In this document: positions 1 to 12,624 of the stretch, piece after piece | Numbering within the stretch: position 1 is the stretch's first letter | Layout: each line of letters opens with the position of its first letter | Position numbers and translations under genes: made by a program | Source: Juglans regia | Lineage: Eukaryota; Streptophyta; Magnoliopsida; Fagales; Juglandaceae | DNA length: 64,000 nucleotides | Assembly: GCF_001411555.2 (NCBI RefSeq) | Contig: NC_049916.1 | Span: 11,497,945-11,561,944 of the forward strand | Reading direction: 5' to 3' | The notes under the pieces: model-generated | Databases searched by the model: none | Told to the model about the DNA's origin: nothing | Seen by the model: the letters and a program-made list of their open reading frames with translations, nothing else

Positions 1-1000
1 CCTCTTTTACTGTTGTTTTGAACTTGGGAAATCAGATTTCGCTGCTCCGTCTCTACTATTGAAGCATCATTTACTAGCTCTTGAAGGCTCCCAATCTGCA
101 AGCAGGCAATCTGGTTCCAAATCCTCGGCTGTAATCCATCTTGGAATTTCTTAGCTTGCATCTTTTCCATACTAATCAGGAGCAAATCTTCCTAGCTCCA
201 TGGATTGAGCTGCATATTGTTCTACTGTCATATTCCCTTGGGTCAAGTTTGTGAATTCTAACGCTTTCTATTGTTTGGCTGTTTTTGGGAAGAAATGGCT
301 GTCAAATTCCATTTTAAAACACTCCCAAGTGAGAGTAGCGATATCATCCAATTCTAGGGTAAGCTGCCTCTTCGTGTCCCACCATATGCCAGCCTCGCCT
401 TGGAGTAAATGTCCGTCATACTGGACCTTCTAATTCTCCGTACATCGACTGATGTCGAAAGTTCTATCTAAGTCGATAAGCCTCTTATTGACTCTCAAGG
501 CTCCCTCTATACCCATGAATTTGGGTATCAATATACCAAAAATGTTACAAACGGGCATCCTCTGTTCTCGCCTCTAGGTGGTACTTGTCTCATATTCTGC
601 CCTTGCTCCATCTAGTGTCTTACCACCTCAATCATTTTCCGTATGGCTTCTGCAATAGCCTGACTTCCTTCCAATGGAGGGTTCCTAGCCTCATGGTCTC
701 ATGACCTCAAAGATACATCATCACATTGTCTATGCACCATGGGTCCTTTCCTCTTGAAATGCACAAAACCAATGTATCAACATCAGCTTCTCCTAAAGGC
801 AGAGTTCTACTCTTTCATCACTTCACAGTAGCTTTCAACTGCATACTTAGCCTCCGAATGTTTCTCTTTAAGGATTCAAACCTATAGCCATAGAATTCAA
901 GCCTACAACTATCAGATTCCAATCCTATCATCAGGTACCATGTATTCCTAGGACAACTTGTAGTTTTACCCACAGACGTAATCGCTTTGATACCATTTAG
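1..1000 (-). pseudogene. Ty3/gypsy gag and leader remnant (reverse element)
   Basis: Read on the minus strand, 1 to about 450 encodes the capsid part of a plant Ty3/gypsy Gag. The recognisable order is a TVEQYA-like segment, a block ending in QARKF or similar, then a VxxASI-like stretch, matching the better preserved Gag copies at 33.9-34.3 kb and 60.4-60.9 kb. Gag would coat the element RNA in a virus-like particle. The reading frame is broken by several stops and frame changes. From about 450 to 980 lies the start of gag and the untranslated leader, followed by the primer site and LTR at higher coordinates. The rest of the element continues left of the window, so protease, polymerase and integrase are not seen. 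The assignment to a gypsy Gag is firm; the exact start codon cannot be fixed. Confidence 0.75.
981..995 (-). other. Primer binding site of the reverse element
   Basis: The minus strand reads TGGTATCAAAGCGAT, close to the initiator Met tRNA complement TGGTATCAGAGC used by plant LTR retrotransposons. It lies five bases inside the LTR end at 1001, which fixes the orientation of the element as leftward. Confidence 0.7.
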
Positions 1001-4000
1001 TGTGATGCCCCCAACCCCCGCTTGAGATTTGGCAGAAACTTAAACGCCTGGGACATGCAACAACAGGGTTACCTACCCCTCGTATATGATAGATAAGATG
1101 CAATGCACCAAATGATAATTAGCAGTATGTAGTATATTGCAGCAGAAAGTCGACTTAAGTCAAATGATGGAATAATAGTCATGGTACCGAAAAATAAACA
1201 TAAAATCCCAAAAGTACTTAATAATCCATAAGAATCATCATAGTTGTTATGAGTTTCCAAAGAACTCCAAAAAACACGAGACCAAAGCATTAAAGCTAAA
1301 CAGAAAATCATTTCCCAAAAGTGGTCCCATAACATAAGTCCTTAATTTTAATGAGATTCGGGCTCCACGAGCTTCTCTAAAGCCCGGTCCTTATCCCGAA
1401 TATGGGATCTTTTAAAATTCTCAATATCTTATAATGTCTTGTTGATTAATCGATCAATAGACTCTAGGTGGTCCAAGATAGAAGGCTCGGTAGCATGATC
1501 CTCTCCGGAGGAAGTGCCGTCCTCTTGCGCTTCGTCATTTGTGCCCTCTTGGGTTCCTGTCACAACTCCTATCATTTTGAGTAAGGGAATGATAGTGGAG
1601 AAAATACAACAGTGAGATTTCGAGAAATCTCAATGAGTAAACAAATAACATGTAATAGATATCGTAAGCATATGAAAGCAAACTTAACAATGAATGCATG
1701 GACATGAGACTTATCCATTTAACCTTTCAAAAGGACATCGTTTAAAACATGACTTTCATCACCTTTCATTTATAAACATTCTTTCTTCATTCCATACTTG
1801 TTCTTTTAACATACTTATGAGCTCAAGGCCTATCTTGACTTATAACATATAATTGGATATCGCACGATTCTCCTATGCATTGTGTGTTCATTGCTAGTTA
1901 CCGCATCAACCATTGGCCACTTTGACCAAGGTGACTATGTTTTATCTCTCATAGATGGCAGTTCCTAATTCACCTTCACCATAGGTGCACCCACTAGCTT
2001 TGGGTGCGATCCCGCTCTAGTGTCCTTTTCTTTTAGGAACCATTTGAGATTCGCCGACAGTACTTCTCCGACCTAAGGGGTATCCCCCGATTTTAAGCAC
2101 TCTTGAAATGATAAAAGAGTTCCACTAGGACATTCCCCTATCCCAGTATTTGGGGTCGTGATAAAAACTTTACTTTTAAAAGATTTTTTTCCTTTCAAAG
2201 GATTTTCACAATCCCAATGCATGTGACATGACAATGAAACTTAGGACTCTCATGAGACACATGAAATGCCAAAATGTTTCATCATAACCATAAGGCATTC
2301 ATGCATGCAATACATATCGCGTTACTGCTTGAAAATATTAGAACATGCCAATATGTTCCTTTATAACAATTCTAGTACATCGAACATCAATAAAAGAGAC
2401 AAGCATTCAACACTTTCCATGTAGGGGCCGAGACATACAAACCCTAACATATCCAAGCATCATTCTTAGCTCATTAAGCCTAAAACACTAATGATCATAC
2501 TTCATCTATGGGGTTGGCCAAAACCTCCTATTTTTGAAAATCATGCATTCCATTCAATTTTCATGAACCTAGAATCTTCTAATGTTTGAACAAAAACTTT
2601 AATGAAGAATACATGGATGGCCAAAAACTTTAGTGGTCATGGACAACCTTTTCATGAACTTAATCTCATACTAAAATCGGGTAAATGACAAATATTCATG
2701 CACAAACAACATAGTACAAACCGAAACCCTAGCATGGCTTCTTACTCCTTTTTCATAACAAACACACATTCTGTAAACCATTCTAATCATGCTTAAAATT
2801 AATCATACCAAGAGAAGTTCATAGCACATGAAAGAACAACAAAGTCATGAAGAACCACATAAAACCGAATCAACCAACAAGTTCTCATGACATATACATA
2901 AAATATCCAAGTACAAGTTAGAGGTTTACTTACAAAATTCCGAAATATATTTATAGCAAGCCAGCTGAAAAATCACATGTAATACTAGTTAGGATCATTA
3001 TTCAAGAAAAACCCTAACCCATGTGTTCAAGTGTAATGCTCTTTACATCTTTTTCTTTTTCAAGAAAAAGATTCCAAGCATTCAGACCCTTCCCCCTTGA
3101 ATCCAATACTTAACTCCAACAAAACACTAGTGTCGTGGCCTTTAATCTCAAAAACACCATACTTTGAGGCTTAAAACAAGTAGGGTTACATTTTTCTTTC
3201 TTTGAAGAAAACCCTAATCTAACCATGTGGGTGTAGGCGTGGGTTCATATGGAAGAAACTTTCAAAACACAAGCTAACTCCCTCTAGCTCAACTGTGTGG
3301 GTGTAAGAGTATAAGTTCTAGATGAACTTTGCTTAAATCGAAACTTCTCTTCCTTGAAGCTGTGTTTGTGTGTGTGTTACAAAAGAAAAGTTAGCTTCAT
3401 ACCTTCTATGTTTCTCTTCTTGAAAGTATCTTCTCACTTTGTTTATCCTTGAAAGAATGTTTGGGTGAGAAGAGAATATTATGGAGAATGTTTGGATGGT
3501 ATGAAAGTGATAGAAACTTGGAGGAAATGACCGAAACCTTCAAGAGCAATGCACAAAATGGCCAAAGGTCCTAGGGTTTTCAGCTCCTTCCCTTTTATAG
3601 GCACTCAAAAGCTTATTGCATGAGCCAAGCTCATGCATGGATGCCAAGTGGCGTAAAGCCCTTTGACGTCTTTCTCTAGCTCATCATTTGATTGAGTTGG
3701 AAACCCAAAACCACCTTTTTGCATATGGCACCTCCTTCCTCCAAAATGGAAGCTCACTTCCTCTTTTACCCTTTATTTCGTTTTTCGGCTCAATGTATCT
3801 TGTGGCTCTAAGGTCTTTTATCAAACCCCAAGTCTTCCACAATCTCTTACATTTGTGCATGAGTGCCAAGTGGCATGTGAGGAGTGTGTGTGTGTGTGCA
3901 TGGGCTGCCAAACCCTTCTTCCCCTAGGGGATATTCTTTTCACCATACTTTTGGACAAGCATGTGATTGGTTCCTTTTTGCACAAAGATCCTTGCCCTAG

Positions 4001-4312
4001 CCGTCCACCTTAAGGGGTTCTTACACAAGATTTTCCTTCTAGAAGGCCCTAGGCGTGTAAGCTTTCTTCCAACCTTGATCTTGCCCTTTTCAAAGACAAC
4101 TTTTTTCCTACCTTTATGCATGTATGACACATGGAAAAAAGCAATCCTCTTTTCTCCATGGTTGTCGTCCATGGCCTCTTGGCCTTCCCTAGGTTCCACT
4201 TTTCCATAATCCAAATCATTCCCTTCTATAGTCTCTTTCCCATAGTGACATGTGTCAAAACATTTCTTCTTACAAGCAAATATTCTCATGCATGCGTGAC
4301 ACATGGCAAGAA
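1001..4312 (-). mobile_element. Truncated 5' LTR of reverse gypsy element (C-like)
   Basis: The plus strand starts TGTGATGCCCCC directly beside the primer site, so this is the 3' end of a 5' LTR on the minus strand. The first hundreds of bases resemble the solo LTR at 47924-51668 (GACATGCAACA and GATAAGATGCAATGCACC blocks; the block with the short GTGAGATTTCGAGAAATCTC palindrome near 1612). The far (U3) end is missing: homology stops near 4312, where a family A LTR fragment begins in the opposite orientation. Open frames of 60-150 codons on both strands here have no family resemblance and are taken as chance. No other gene is visible in these 3.3 kb. The breakpoint is known to about 20 bases. 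Confidence 0.7.
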
Positions 4313-5455
4313 AAACCGAAAAGTTCAAGTTTGGTTTTAGTGATTTTGATGACTTTTGTTCATGATTCAAAACATGATTATTCTTAGGAATATGTTATGA
4401 GTATATTACAAGAAAACTTTAGGTTTAATCATGAGTTTTGAAATTTGAAAGAATTGCAACAAAAATCAAGGGAAATAGCCTATGTAACTTTTGGCCCCTA
4501 TAGAGTTTTAATGGTTGTGTTTAGTTTTAAATTTTTCTGAATTTATATTTGAGCTTAGGACAAAATTTACACGAGTTTTTGTAAATTTTGGTGACTTTTG
4601 GAGTTAGGATGCAAAATCCTTAAGTTAGGGGTAAAATAATCATTTTTCCACATGTAGAGGGTAAAATGATAATTTTACTCTAAGTTAATATTTTTTAATA
4701 TTTATAATTATTAGTGGTTAAGTTTTAACTTTTAGAAATCACTACTTTCAATTCGTCGTGATCGCGCTTGAGTTTTGTCTATAAACGTGAAGACCGATGT
4801 AAGTTAGCTTTTAACTTACTATCAGTTTAATGTGTATGGGTGATAAGTAAAAGAACTACAGTGTATGTATGTTTGTTATCATATTATCATATGTGTCATG
4901 CCAAGTCATTACATATTTATCTGTTACACAAAATTTATTCTGTCACAAATTATTCATTTGTTACACAACAAATTCTGTCACGTTTGCTATATATTGATAT
5001 ACAGTATGTCATCTATTACATGTATGTCATGTCATGTAATATTTATCACAGTTGCAAATATGTCACGTTAAGTTTGTTGCTTGTTACATGTTATGCCATG
5101 TTACGAAATGTTTCTATTTCAAGTAAGTCATATCTTTTGAGTTACATTCCAGTCATGTTGTGTTACGTCAAGGCTTCTGTTCTTTCGTATTCCAGTCATG
5201 TTTCATCTCAAATAGATTTTGTAAATTTCAAGGACAATCATGTCAATTTATTCATGTCAATCACGATCCTAAGTGCTAGGATGAGGTAATATCCTAGTGA
5301 AACTCATTTATTCATGCTAGAGTGTCTAAATAGGTGTGAAATTTTTTGAGTAGCTAACTACCTAGTAACCAGAGCGTGCCAGACATTAACGCCAATTGAG
5401 CCACATTTTAGTTCTCGTGGGGTCCACAATGAGTGTGGCACACTAGGTATGGGGT
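4313..5455 (+). mobile_element. Family A LTR fragment, truncated at both ends
   Basis: This stretch matches the middle of the family A LTRs (for example 44004-45700 forward and the minus strand of 55.7-56.9 kb). It includes the AAAATGATAATTTTACTCT block and the array of CATGTTATG-like short repeats at 4900-5200. It lacks the LTR start and end. It ends exactly where the B1 LTR begins at 5456, so B1 most likely inserted into it. A family A LTR tail at 21192-21451, beyond B1, may be its other half. The 149-codon open frame at 4840-5289 is a translation of short repeats, not a gene. Confidence 0.7.
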
Positions 5456-6075
5456 TGTGATGACCCGAGTTTGTCTAGACTTGGCCCATAGAATTCATTC
5501 TAGGTTGCCATGGCATTTTAGGAACCTTAGTTACTTTGGAAGGCCTTAGAGTCTTTGATTTGGTAACTTGAGCCCAAGAGGAGAGTGACCTTAGATTACT
5601 ATGTAATTATCGGCCCTATTAAGAAACCTAGGTCCAATGACATTAGGCCCATGACCCAAATATTAAGTCACTAGTGCCATGTCTCATGAAAATGTTACAC
5701 ATTGAATCTACTCTTGATAGTGGGTTAAGGGCAAGAGAGAGGTGTAGGAAAGCACCAAGAATGTGTTGCACGCCTAGCCCATTGTCTTGCCCAAAAAATT
5801 CGAGTTCTATTTCTTGGGAAGGGAAGCTCAGGGAAGTGCAATAGAGCTTTTCTAGAAGATTTGCATGGGAAACCGAAGGGAGGCACATAGGATTTCAAAT
5901 TTGGTCAGTTTTTGCCAAGTGTCAAGCATGCACTAAGTTTCTAGAAGAATATGTGAAGAGACTTTTGTATCAAGGATACATATGCCCTTAGGGTTTCGTC
6001 TAGCACACACCCAAGCACCCCATTCACTAGCAACTTGTCACTTAGTTTATTTTTAGACTAATGGCACATGAAAGG
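5456..6075 (+). mobile_element. Element B1 5' LTR, first part
   Basis: It starts TGTGATGACCC and follows the start of the B2 LTRs at 29863 and 38893 (TGTGATGGC, CTTGGCCC, GGTTGCCATGG blocks). It is interrupted at 6075 by a family A solo LTR and resumes at 16634, with a 5 bp target duplication AAAGG on both sides. Confidence 0.85.
6071..6075. repeat. Target site duplication AAAGG (left copy)
   Basis: AAAGG immediately precedes the LTR start TGTAACAGCC. The matching copy is at 16634-16638 directly after the LTR end TCACA. Five bases is the usual length for Ty3/gypsy integrase. Confidence 0.9.
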
Positions 6076-6655
6076 TGTAACAGCCTGCTAGAAATTTACT
6101 GGTGGAATTTCTATTGACTTTAGGAACCTCATGAAAATCTCATAAGTTTTTATGAATCGACTAATCGCACAGGTTTTAGTCAATCAACATAGTCAGTGTT
6201 ATCACTCACTATGGTGCTAGAAATATGAGTTTAATTATTTGAGGTAGTTAGAATTGTCAAAATGTGTTTTGGTTTACCCCATTAGACTCAGTTGATTATT
6301 TAAGATTTTATGGCGCAATAGCCCATTTTCATAATGTAGGATGAAATGCCTGTTCGATATTGTGAAATTATTTTTAGGGGCACTTCAAGATTGAATTTCG
6401 GTAAACGACTTTCACTATAAGTTAATATGAATATTTAGGATTTTTCAGTACTAAGTTTATTATGCATTTCACTAGTGACCTTGATAAGCACACCCAGTGT
6501 AGCGTTTTCAAAATCACAATATGGAATGTCCAAATTAGGTTAAAGAAGTTTTATTTGGACACTTGGCAAGATCTTAGGCACACATAGTGAATAGTATTAG
6601 ACACTTGGCACCATGAGGAGCTATTAGATGGATTTGTGAAGGAAATCAAGGTGTA

Positions 6656-6670
6656 AGATCATGTCATCCA
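6656..6670. repeat. LINE target site duplication (left copy)
   Basis: AGATCATGTCATCCA is repeated with one mismatch (AGATCTTGTCATCCA) at 12625-12639 just after the poly(A) tail. In the uninterrupted family A LTR at 42540 the sequence runs straight through this point, which proves the insertion. Confidence 0.92.
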
Positions 6671-6770
6671 ATCTAATGTGTTGACACCTGAATGATTGCT
6701 CCAAGAACTTCAAGATCTAGCATCTTGATTTTTGGAGTTTCGTCCTAGAGCTAGTTAGTTTCTTACGTGC

Positions 6771-8240
6771 ATGGATGGTACTGGGGGCTGCCGGCCCCCA
6801 CTAACGTCACATGCAAAGACACGATCGTTCGCGGAATTGGTTTCCCAGGTTCCTTAGGCCCTCCCTGAGGTCTCGATTCCTTTCAAGCCACCAAAATGTG
6901 TTGAAGGTGAGTTCTTTGTGCAATTTACTAAGGAGGAGTTGGATCGTTCTGCAATTCCTTTTCGATTCTCTATGGTGTTAAAATTCTTAAGACAAAGACC
7001 ATCTTTGGATCGCATCAGAGGGTTTATTCACAGTAGATGGGGACTATCAAAACAACCAGTAGTTTCAGCAATGCGGAAGGCTCGGAATGTCTTTGTGAGA
7101 TTTTCAGATGAAGATGATTTCTTGAAGTCATTGTCCCGTGAAAGCTGTGATATTGAAGGGGTTGTTTATAGGCCCTTTCAATGGCCTACAGATTTTACTG
7201 AAGATGAGGAACCAGCGTTGGTTCCAGTTTGGATCATGTTGCCTCGGCTACCTCTGAATCTTTATCAAGAATCATTCTTGCGGAATATTGTTGCACCGAT
7301 TGGACTCTTCTTAAGGAGAGATAATGCGACACGCTGTGTGACTCGTACCGATGGTGCAAGGGTGTGTGTTTTGATGAATATAGATCATGAGCTGATTCAC
7401 TCGATTTGGATTGGGACGCCGAGACATCCTACAAGCATTTTCCAAGAAGTTGATTATGAAACATTGCCTGCATTTTGTTCCTTGTGCAAGGTGCAAGGGC
7501 ATAACGTAAAGACGTGTAAGGCAAACAAGAAAGAAGGAAAAGATAGTAAGAGCTTGAAGGTTATTAAGTCAAGTAAAATCTGGGTGCCAAAGGATAAAGA
7601 AGATGATGCGAAGATTAATAAAGATCATTCGGGGAAAACCTCAGAGTCCCCTGTTTTGGCATTGGAAGATGTTGAGATTGAGGTGCTGGTCTTGGAATAT
7701 GGCAAGGATGTAGGGAAGTCGAAGTTGGTGTCTGTGAGTGTTATCGAAGATATGGAGGCTCCCGAGCAGAGGAAAAATCCGTTGATTTGTGGAGAGGCCA
7801 GCGGGACTTTACCAGTTGAGGAGTTGGTCTATTTACCAATAACAGTTCATGATCTGTCTGCTGTAGTTGGTGGCCAATTAGAATCCAGAAGGGTGGAACT
7901 CAGCGAGACTTTACCAGTAGTGGAAGTTGCAATGCAAAAAGAATCCAGTATTGTGGATCCCAGCGGGAATTCATCAGTAGCGGATGATGCTGTGCAGCTA
8001 GAGTCCAGAATTGAAATGGTTCCAAGCGGGACTATCCCAGTAGCAGAAGGAGATGTGCAGTTAGTCCCGCCAGATTTGCAGATGGAGTCCAAATCAGAGG
8101 ATGAAGGTAATTATCCCCACCTAGGTAAACAAAAAGATGATTTTTCGGATTCTGATTTAGTAGTTAGGAAGTCTCCTAGTAAGCGTATGTTATGTAGGTC
8201 CTATAGGGTTCCTAGCAAGCCCTCTAAGCAGAATCAATGA
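6771..8240 (+). pseudogene. LINE ORF1, nucleic-acid-binding protein (one nonsense codon)
   Basis: ORF1 proteins bind the LINE RNA and form the particle needed for target-primed reverse transcription. The frame is open from ATG at 6771 except for TAG at 6855-6857 (codon 29); the longest stop-free stretch starts at Met 50 (6918). The segment RSFAEL just before the stop and PPKCVEG after it are the usual start of plant LINE ORF1, so 6771 is the better start and the TAG is a mutation. Residues about 60-210 form a DUF4283-like domain. Residues about 234-247 are a CCHC knuckle, CSLCKVQGHNVKTC. The rest is an acidic, repeat-like tail with several SGT/LPV segments. ORF1 overlaps ORF2 by four bases (ATGA). 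Translation from 6918 would lose only the first 49 residues, so a partly working protein is possible. Confidence 0.85.
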
Positions 8241-11200
8241 TGAATAAAATGTTGTTTTGGAACATCCGTGGCCTTGGTACCTCGAGGAAATGTTTGAGGG
8301 GGCTTGTACGAGAGCTGCAACCTATTATTTTTTTTATTGCAGAACCGTTTAGGGATGATTCTCATTTGAGTTATTGGAAGACGTTTCTAGAATTTGATGA
8401 GTGTCTATCAAATGCTAATCAAGCAGGAAAGCTTTGGTGTTTTTGGAAGTCTGGTTTGAAGGTGGATGTTATGGGTGTTTCGGATCAGCATCTTACTTTG
8501 CTTATTAATTCTAGTTTATTGATCTCTTCGGTTTATGCAAAGTGTCGTTTTTTAGATCGGAGGTCTTTGTGGTCTAATTTACATGGAGTTAATAATTTGC
8601 AGTTTCCTCATGTGATTATTGGGCATTTTAATGTCATATGTAATGATAATGAGAGAAGAGGGGGAAATCCTAGGATGCTTATTGCAATGGAGGATTTTTG
8701 TTCCTTTATTGATAATGGCAGATTTGTTGAGGTGCCTTTTTCAGGTTATGGTTTTTCTTGGTGCAACGGACGATTAGGTATGGCGCGTTCATGGGCTAGA
8801 TTGGATAGAGCTTTATGTAATTCCAAGTTTAAGGAACTTTATCCGTCGGGTAGAATTCAATATCTTCCTAGGAGGACTTCAGATCACTCCCCTATGGTAT
8901 TGGGTCATTTGGTTTCATCTGCTAGGTATGGTCACACATCTTTTAAATTTCAATATATGTGGAGTAATCATGACGATTTTTGGAGATGTGTTTCTAGTTC
9001 TTGGCAGGTGGAGGTTAGTGGTACGGGTTTGTGGAAGCTAGCCGCGAAATTGAAGAGGTTAAAACTGGTTCTTAAATCTTGGAACAAGGACGTGTTTGGC
9101 TGGACAGGAAAGCATATTAAAGAATTAGAAGCTAAAGTGGAGGAAGGTGAATTAAGGCTACAAGAATGTTACTCAGAGAATGTTGAAGCAGACGTTTTAG
9201 CTAACAAGGTTGAGCTTGATGTCTGGTTAAAAATGGAAGAGTCTTGTATTGCTCAACAAGTCAAACAAAAGTGGGTATCGCAGGGTGAGGTTTCGATTGC
9301 TTTCTTTAAAGCTTTGCAGAATAACAAACATAATATGGCGATGGAAATGAAGCTCTCTGATGGCAGAGTGCTTAACTCGCCTGAAGATATCCATGAGGTT
9401 GTGTGTTTTTTTTGAGGATTTCCTCAAAGCTAAATCAACAAGTTCATTGCCAGATCTGGTTGGGTTAATTTTAGAGGAAGTTTCGGAGGAGGAAAATCAA
9501 TTTTTTGGTAGTATTCCGTTGGTTGGGGAAGTAAAAGATGCACTTTTTTCTATTCTGGTGGATAGTAGTCCGGGGCCGGATGGATTTGGCTCAGGTTTTT
9601 TTCAGCATTGTTGGTCCTTGGTGTATCAAGATTTATTGGAAGCTGTTAGTGATTTTTTTGGTGGGGCTGCCTTACCAAGGTTTTACTCTGCCTCTTATAT
9701 TGTCTTAATTCCAAAAAGTTCAGAATCCTACGTCGTTTGGGAATTTTAGGCCCATAAGTCTCTGTTCAGTAGTCTATAAAATTTGTTCTAAAATTTTAGT
9801 GAACAGATTTACTTTAGTTTTCAGTAGGATTATTTCTATGGAACAAGGAGCTTTTTTGCCTGGTAGAAGTATTTTTTAAAATATTAGTCTAACTCAGGAG
9901 CTTATTCATGATATAAACAAGCCAATTCGAGGAGGTAATATTATGATGAAAATTGATTTTGCAAAAGCTTATGACACGATTGACTGGGATTTTTTAAGTC
10001 ATATTTTGAAAGCTTTTGGTTTTTCCCCAGAGGTTTGTCATTTGTTAGTTCAATGTGTTAATACGCCTTGGTATTCTGTGGTAATGAATGGTGCTGCAAA
10101 AGGTTTTTTCAAGGGTGGACATGGTCTCCAACAAGGAGATCCTCTATCTCCTTATTTGTTCATTTTGGTAGAAGAAGTTCTCTCTCGGCTGTTAAAAAAG
10201 AAATTTGAGTTGGGTAGAATTAAAAGTTTTTCCCATCCTAGACATGGTCCTGTTATTTCTCATCTTTTATATGCTGATGACATGGTGATTTTCGCAAATG
10301 GAGGGAGGTCTTCAGTTTCGGAGATTGTTGAAGTTCTTCGTATTTATGTTGAGTGGTCGGGTCAACAGGTAAATAGGGCCAAGTCATCTATCTTTTTCTC
10401 TAAAAGAATTAATTTTGTTAGACGTAGACATCTTTTATTGAATACACAGTTCACGGAAGGGGTGTTCCCGGTCAAGTATTTAGGGGTGCCTATTGTTTCT
10501 AGCAAATTGAAGTTAATTCATTTCCAGGATGTTATTCAAAAAATTCATAAGAAGATTGAAGGTTGGAAGGTGAGTTTTCTCTCCCCAGGGGCGAGAGTCA
10601 TTTTATTAAAGCATGTGTTGTCGAGTATGCCAATTCACTTGTTATCGGTGATGTAAGTTCCGAAATTAGTGTTGCTTCAGTTTAATAAGTTATTTAGCAC
10701 TTTTTTTTGGGGCTCAATTAATGGGAGTCCCAAGAGGAAATGGATTAAATGGGACAGATTATGCAAACATGTTGATGAAGGAGGGGTTGGTTTGAGAAGT
10801 TTTGTTGATGTGCAAAGATCATTGCATCTTAAATTTGCCTGGAATTTGTTAAGTTCAGATTCTTTATGGAAAATATTTTTTTTGTGCTAAATATTTGCAT
10901 GGTCAGCATCAGCTTGAGCTTAGTCCATCTAGAGGCACTAGATGGACTAAAAGAAATTCATGTTGTACTTTCACGTTCCAAGTGGAAGATTAGGGAGGGG
11001 AACGTGTCGTTCTGGAGAGACAGTTGGCTAAATTCTGGACCTCTAATGGAGCAGCATCCGATGGTGGGTGATTCAGAATTGAAGCTGAAAAATTGTATGA
11101 TTAATAACAATTGGGATATGGAGCAGCTTGAGCAGCTAGTAGGGCCTAAGAAAATGGAGGAAATAGTCAATGAAGTTAGTAGTAGGAGGATTGGTAAGGA

Positions 11201-12339
11201 TCAGCTTATTTGGTTAGAAAATTCGGATGGGTCTTTCACGACTAGAATAGCCTGGTCTTTTGTTCGGATTCGTAATCCTAATTGTCAATGGTCGGATTGG
11301 ATTTGGAATTCAGCTTTACCAAAGAAGTTTTATGTGCTTATGTGGAAGGCCTTAAACTCATGCCTTGCAGTGGATGATCGTATAAGGAGACTTGGTGTGC
11401 CTTTAGTCTCGAAATGTGAATGTTGTCGGGACGGTGCCATTGAGGATATTAATCATGTGTTATATAGTGGTAATATTGCTAAGGCTTTATGGAAGTTTAG
11501 TTCTAATACTTTGGGTATCGCGTTTGTCCCGAACCCGTCTTGGAGGGCAACTGTTGAGGCTTGGTTTCGAAGAGCATCGAAGTCCTCTCAGTTAGGTATT
11601 CTAATGGGAGTTATTCCTATCATCTTCACATGGAATTTATGGAAGTGGCGATGTACAACACGGATGGAAGGTAGGAAGGAGAAGGTTCAGGTTTTATGGA
11701 GATTGATAAAGTATTGGATTAATTGGGTGGGTATTAAGATTCACAAGGATTCCCGGCTTGTGGAAAAGGATGTACAGATATTGAAGTCTTTGAATCTTTC
11801 TATTAATTTAAAAAAAAAGAGGGGTTTCAATGGCAGTAAGATGGGAGAGGTAGAAGAAAGATTGGTTTAAATTGAATGTGGACGGAAGTAGTATTAATAA
11901 TCCTGGAATTTTGGGTGCCGGAGGAGAAGTAAGAAATGAGTTTGGGAAGATGGTTTTTGCGTTTGCTGAATCCATTGGGAGTGGTAGCAATAATCTTGCG
12001 GAAGTTATTGCCTTGCGAAGAGGGATTGAACATTGTAAAAGATTGGGGCTTAATAATATAATTATTGAAATGGACTCGCTTTTGGTTGTTAATTGGGTTC
12101 AGGACAGAAGATGTAATCTCTGGTACTTAGAGGATTTTTGAGAAGACATTATGAATATGTTGGCAGAGCTGAACTTTTCTATTAAGCATATTTATAGGGA
12201 AGGGAATAAGGTTGCAGATTTTTTGGCTCGATTGGGTAGTAATGGGGTCTCCCATGAGTGGTTAGGGCAGACGGAAGTTCCTCATCTATTAAGAGGTATT
12301 CTTAGAACAGATTCATGTGGATTGGCTTATCTCAGGTAG
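8237..12339 (+). pseudogene. LINE ORF2: endonuclease, reverse transcriptase, RNase H (broken)
   Basis: ORF2 nicks the target and copies the LINE RNA into it. 8237-8900 is an APE-like endonuclease: NIRGLG start, AEPF, LDRAL and SDHSP are present, but the catalytic GDFN motif reads GHFN (near 8627), an Asp to His change. Reverse transcriptase spans about 9500-10650, with KIDFAKAYD, GLQQGDPLSPYLF and the active-site YADD near 10270. A zf-RVT domain (about 11250-11500) and RNase H (11872-12250; NVDGS, AEV, MDS and REGNKVADFLARL) follow. Frame changes occur in a T8 run near 9405, an A run near 9717, a T8 run near 10880 and near 11830; in-frame stops lie at about 9879, 10654 (probably Gln), 11838 and 12139 (probably Trp). 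Each break is small, so the copy is decayed but not ancient. Confidence 0.92.
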
Positions 12340-12624
12340 TGTGGATGTATTTAGGAATGCGTGTCAGTTCTCTTATTTATATAAAATTCCTTTAGTCAGG
12401 CATGTTTTTATTTGGTTTTGTTCACTTGTTAGTTTTTGTTTGAGTTTTGTGTTGGTGTCTGGTGCTTGGGGCTTAATTAGTCTTTCTTAATATTGTAAAG
12501 CCTGAGTACATATGTTTGTTACCACGGTATTCCTCCACCACAAGTGAGGGCTTATTAATAAAATTGAGTGGGGATCACTATTGAACAGGTGATTTCTCAC
12601 TCTTTCTAAAAAAAAAAAAAAAAA
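12340..12624 (+). other. LINE 3' untranslated region and poly(A) tail
   Basis: Noncoding, T-rich, ending with AATAAAATTG near 12556 (a possible polyadenylation signal) and a poly(A) run at about 12608-12625. The second target duplication follows at once. Confidence 0.85.

Larger units (their letters stand above)
6671..12624 (+). mobile_element. L1-type LINE, nearly full length, inactive
   Basis: A 5.95 kb non-LTR retrotransposon bounded by a 15 bp target duplication and ending in a run of about 18 A. Order: short 5' leader (about 100 bp), ORF1 with a DUF4283-like domain and one zinc knuckle, ORF2 with APE endonuclease, reverse transcriptase, zf-RVT and RNase H domains, then a 270 bp 3' untranslated region and poly(A). 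This order, with a terminal RNase H, is typical of plant L1 elements. ORF1 has one nonsense codon; ORF2 has several frameshifts and stops and a changed endonuclease residue. The copy cannot move by itself. Confidence 0.95.

Noticed and set aside
3684..4370. Frames of 70-148 codons on both strands
   Set aside because: They lie in noncoding LTR sequence with no domain; both strands are open at the same place, which suggests chance.
9227..9427. 66-codon minus-strand frame
   Set aside because: Shadow of LINE ORF2.
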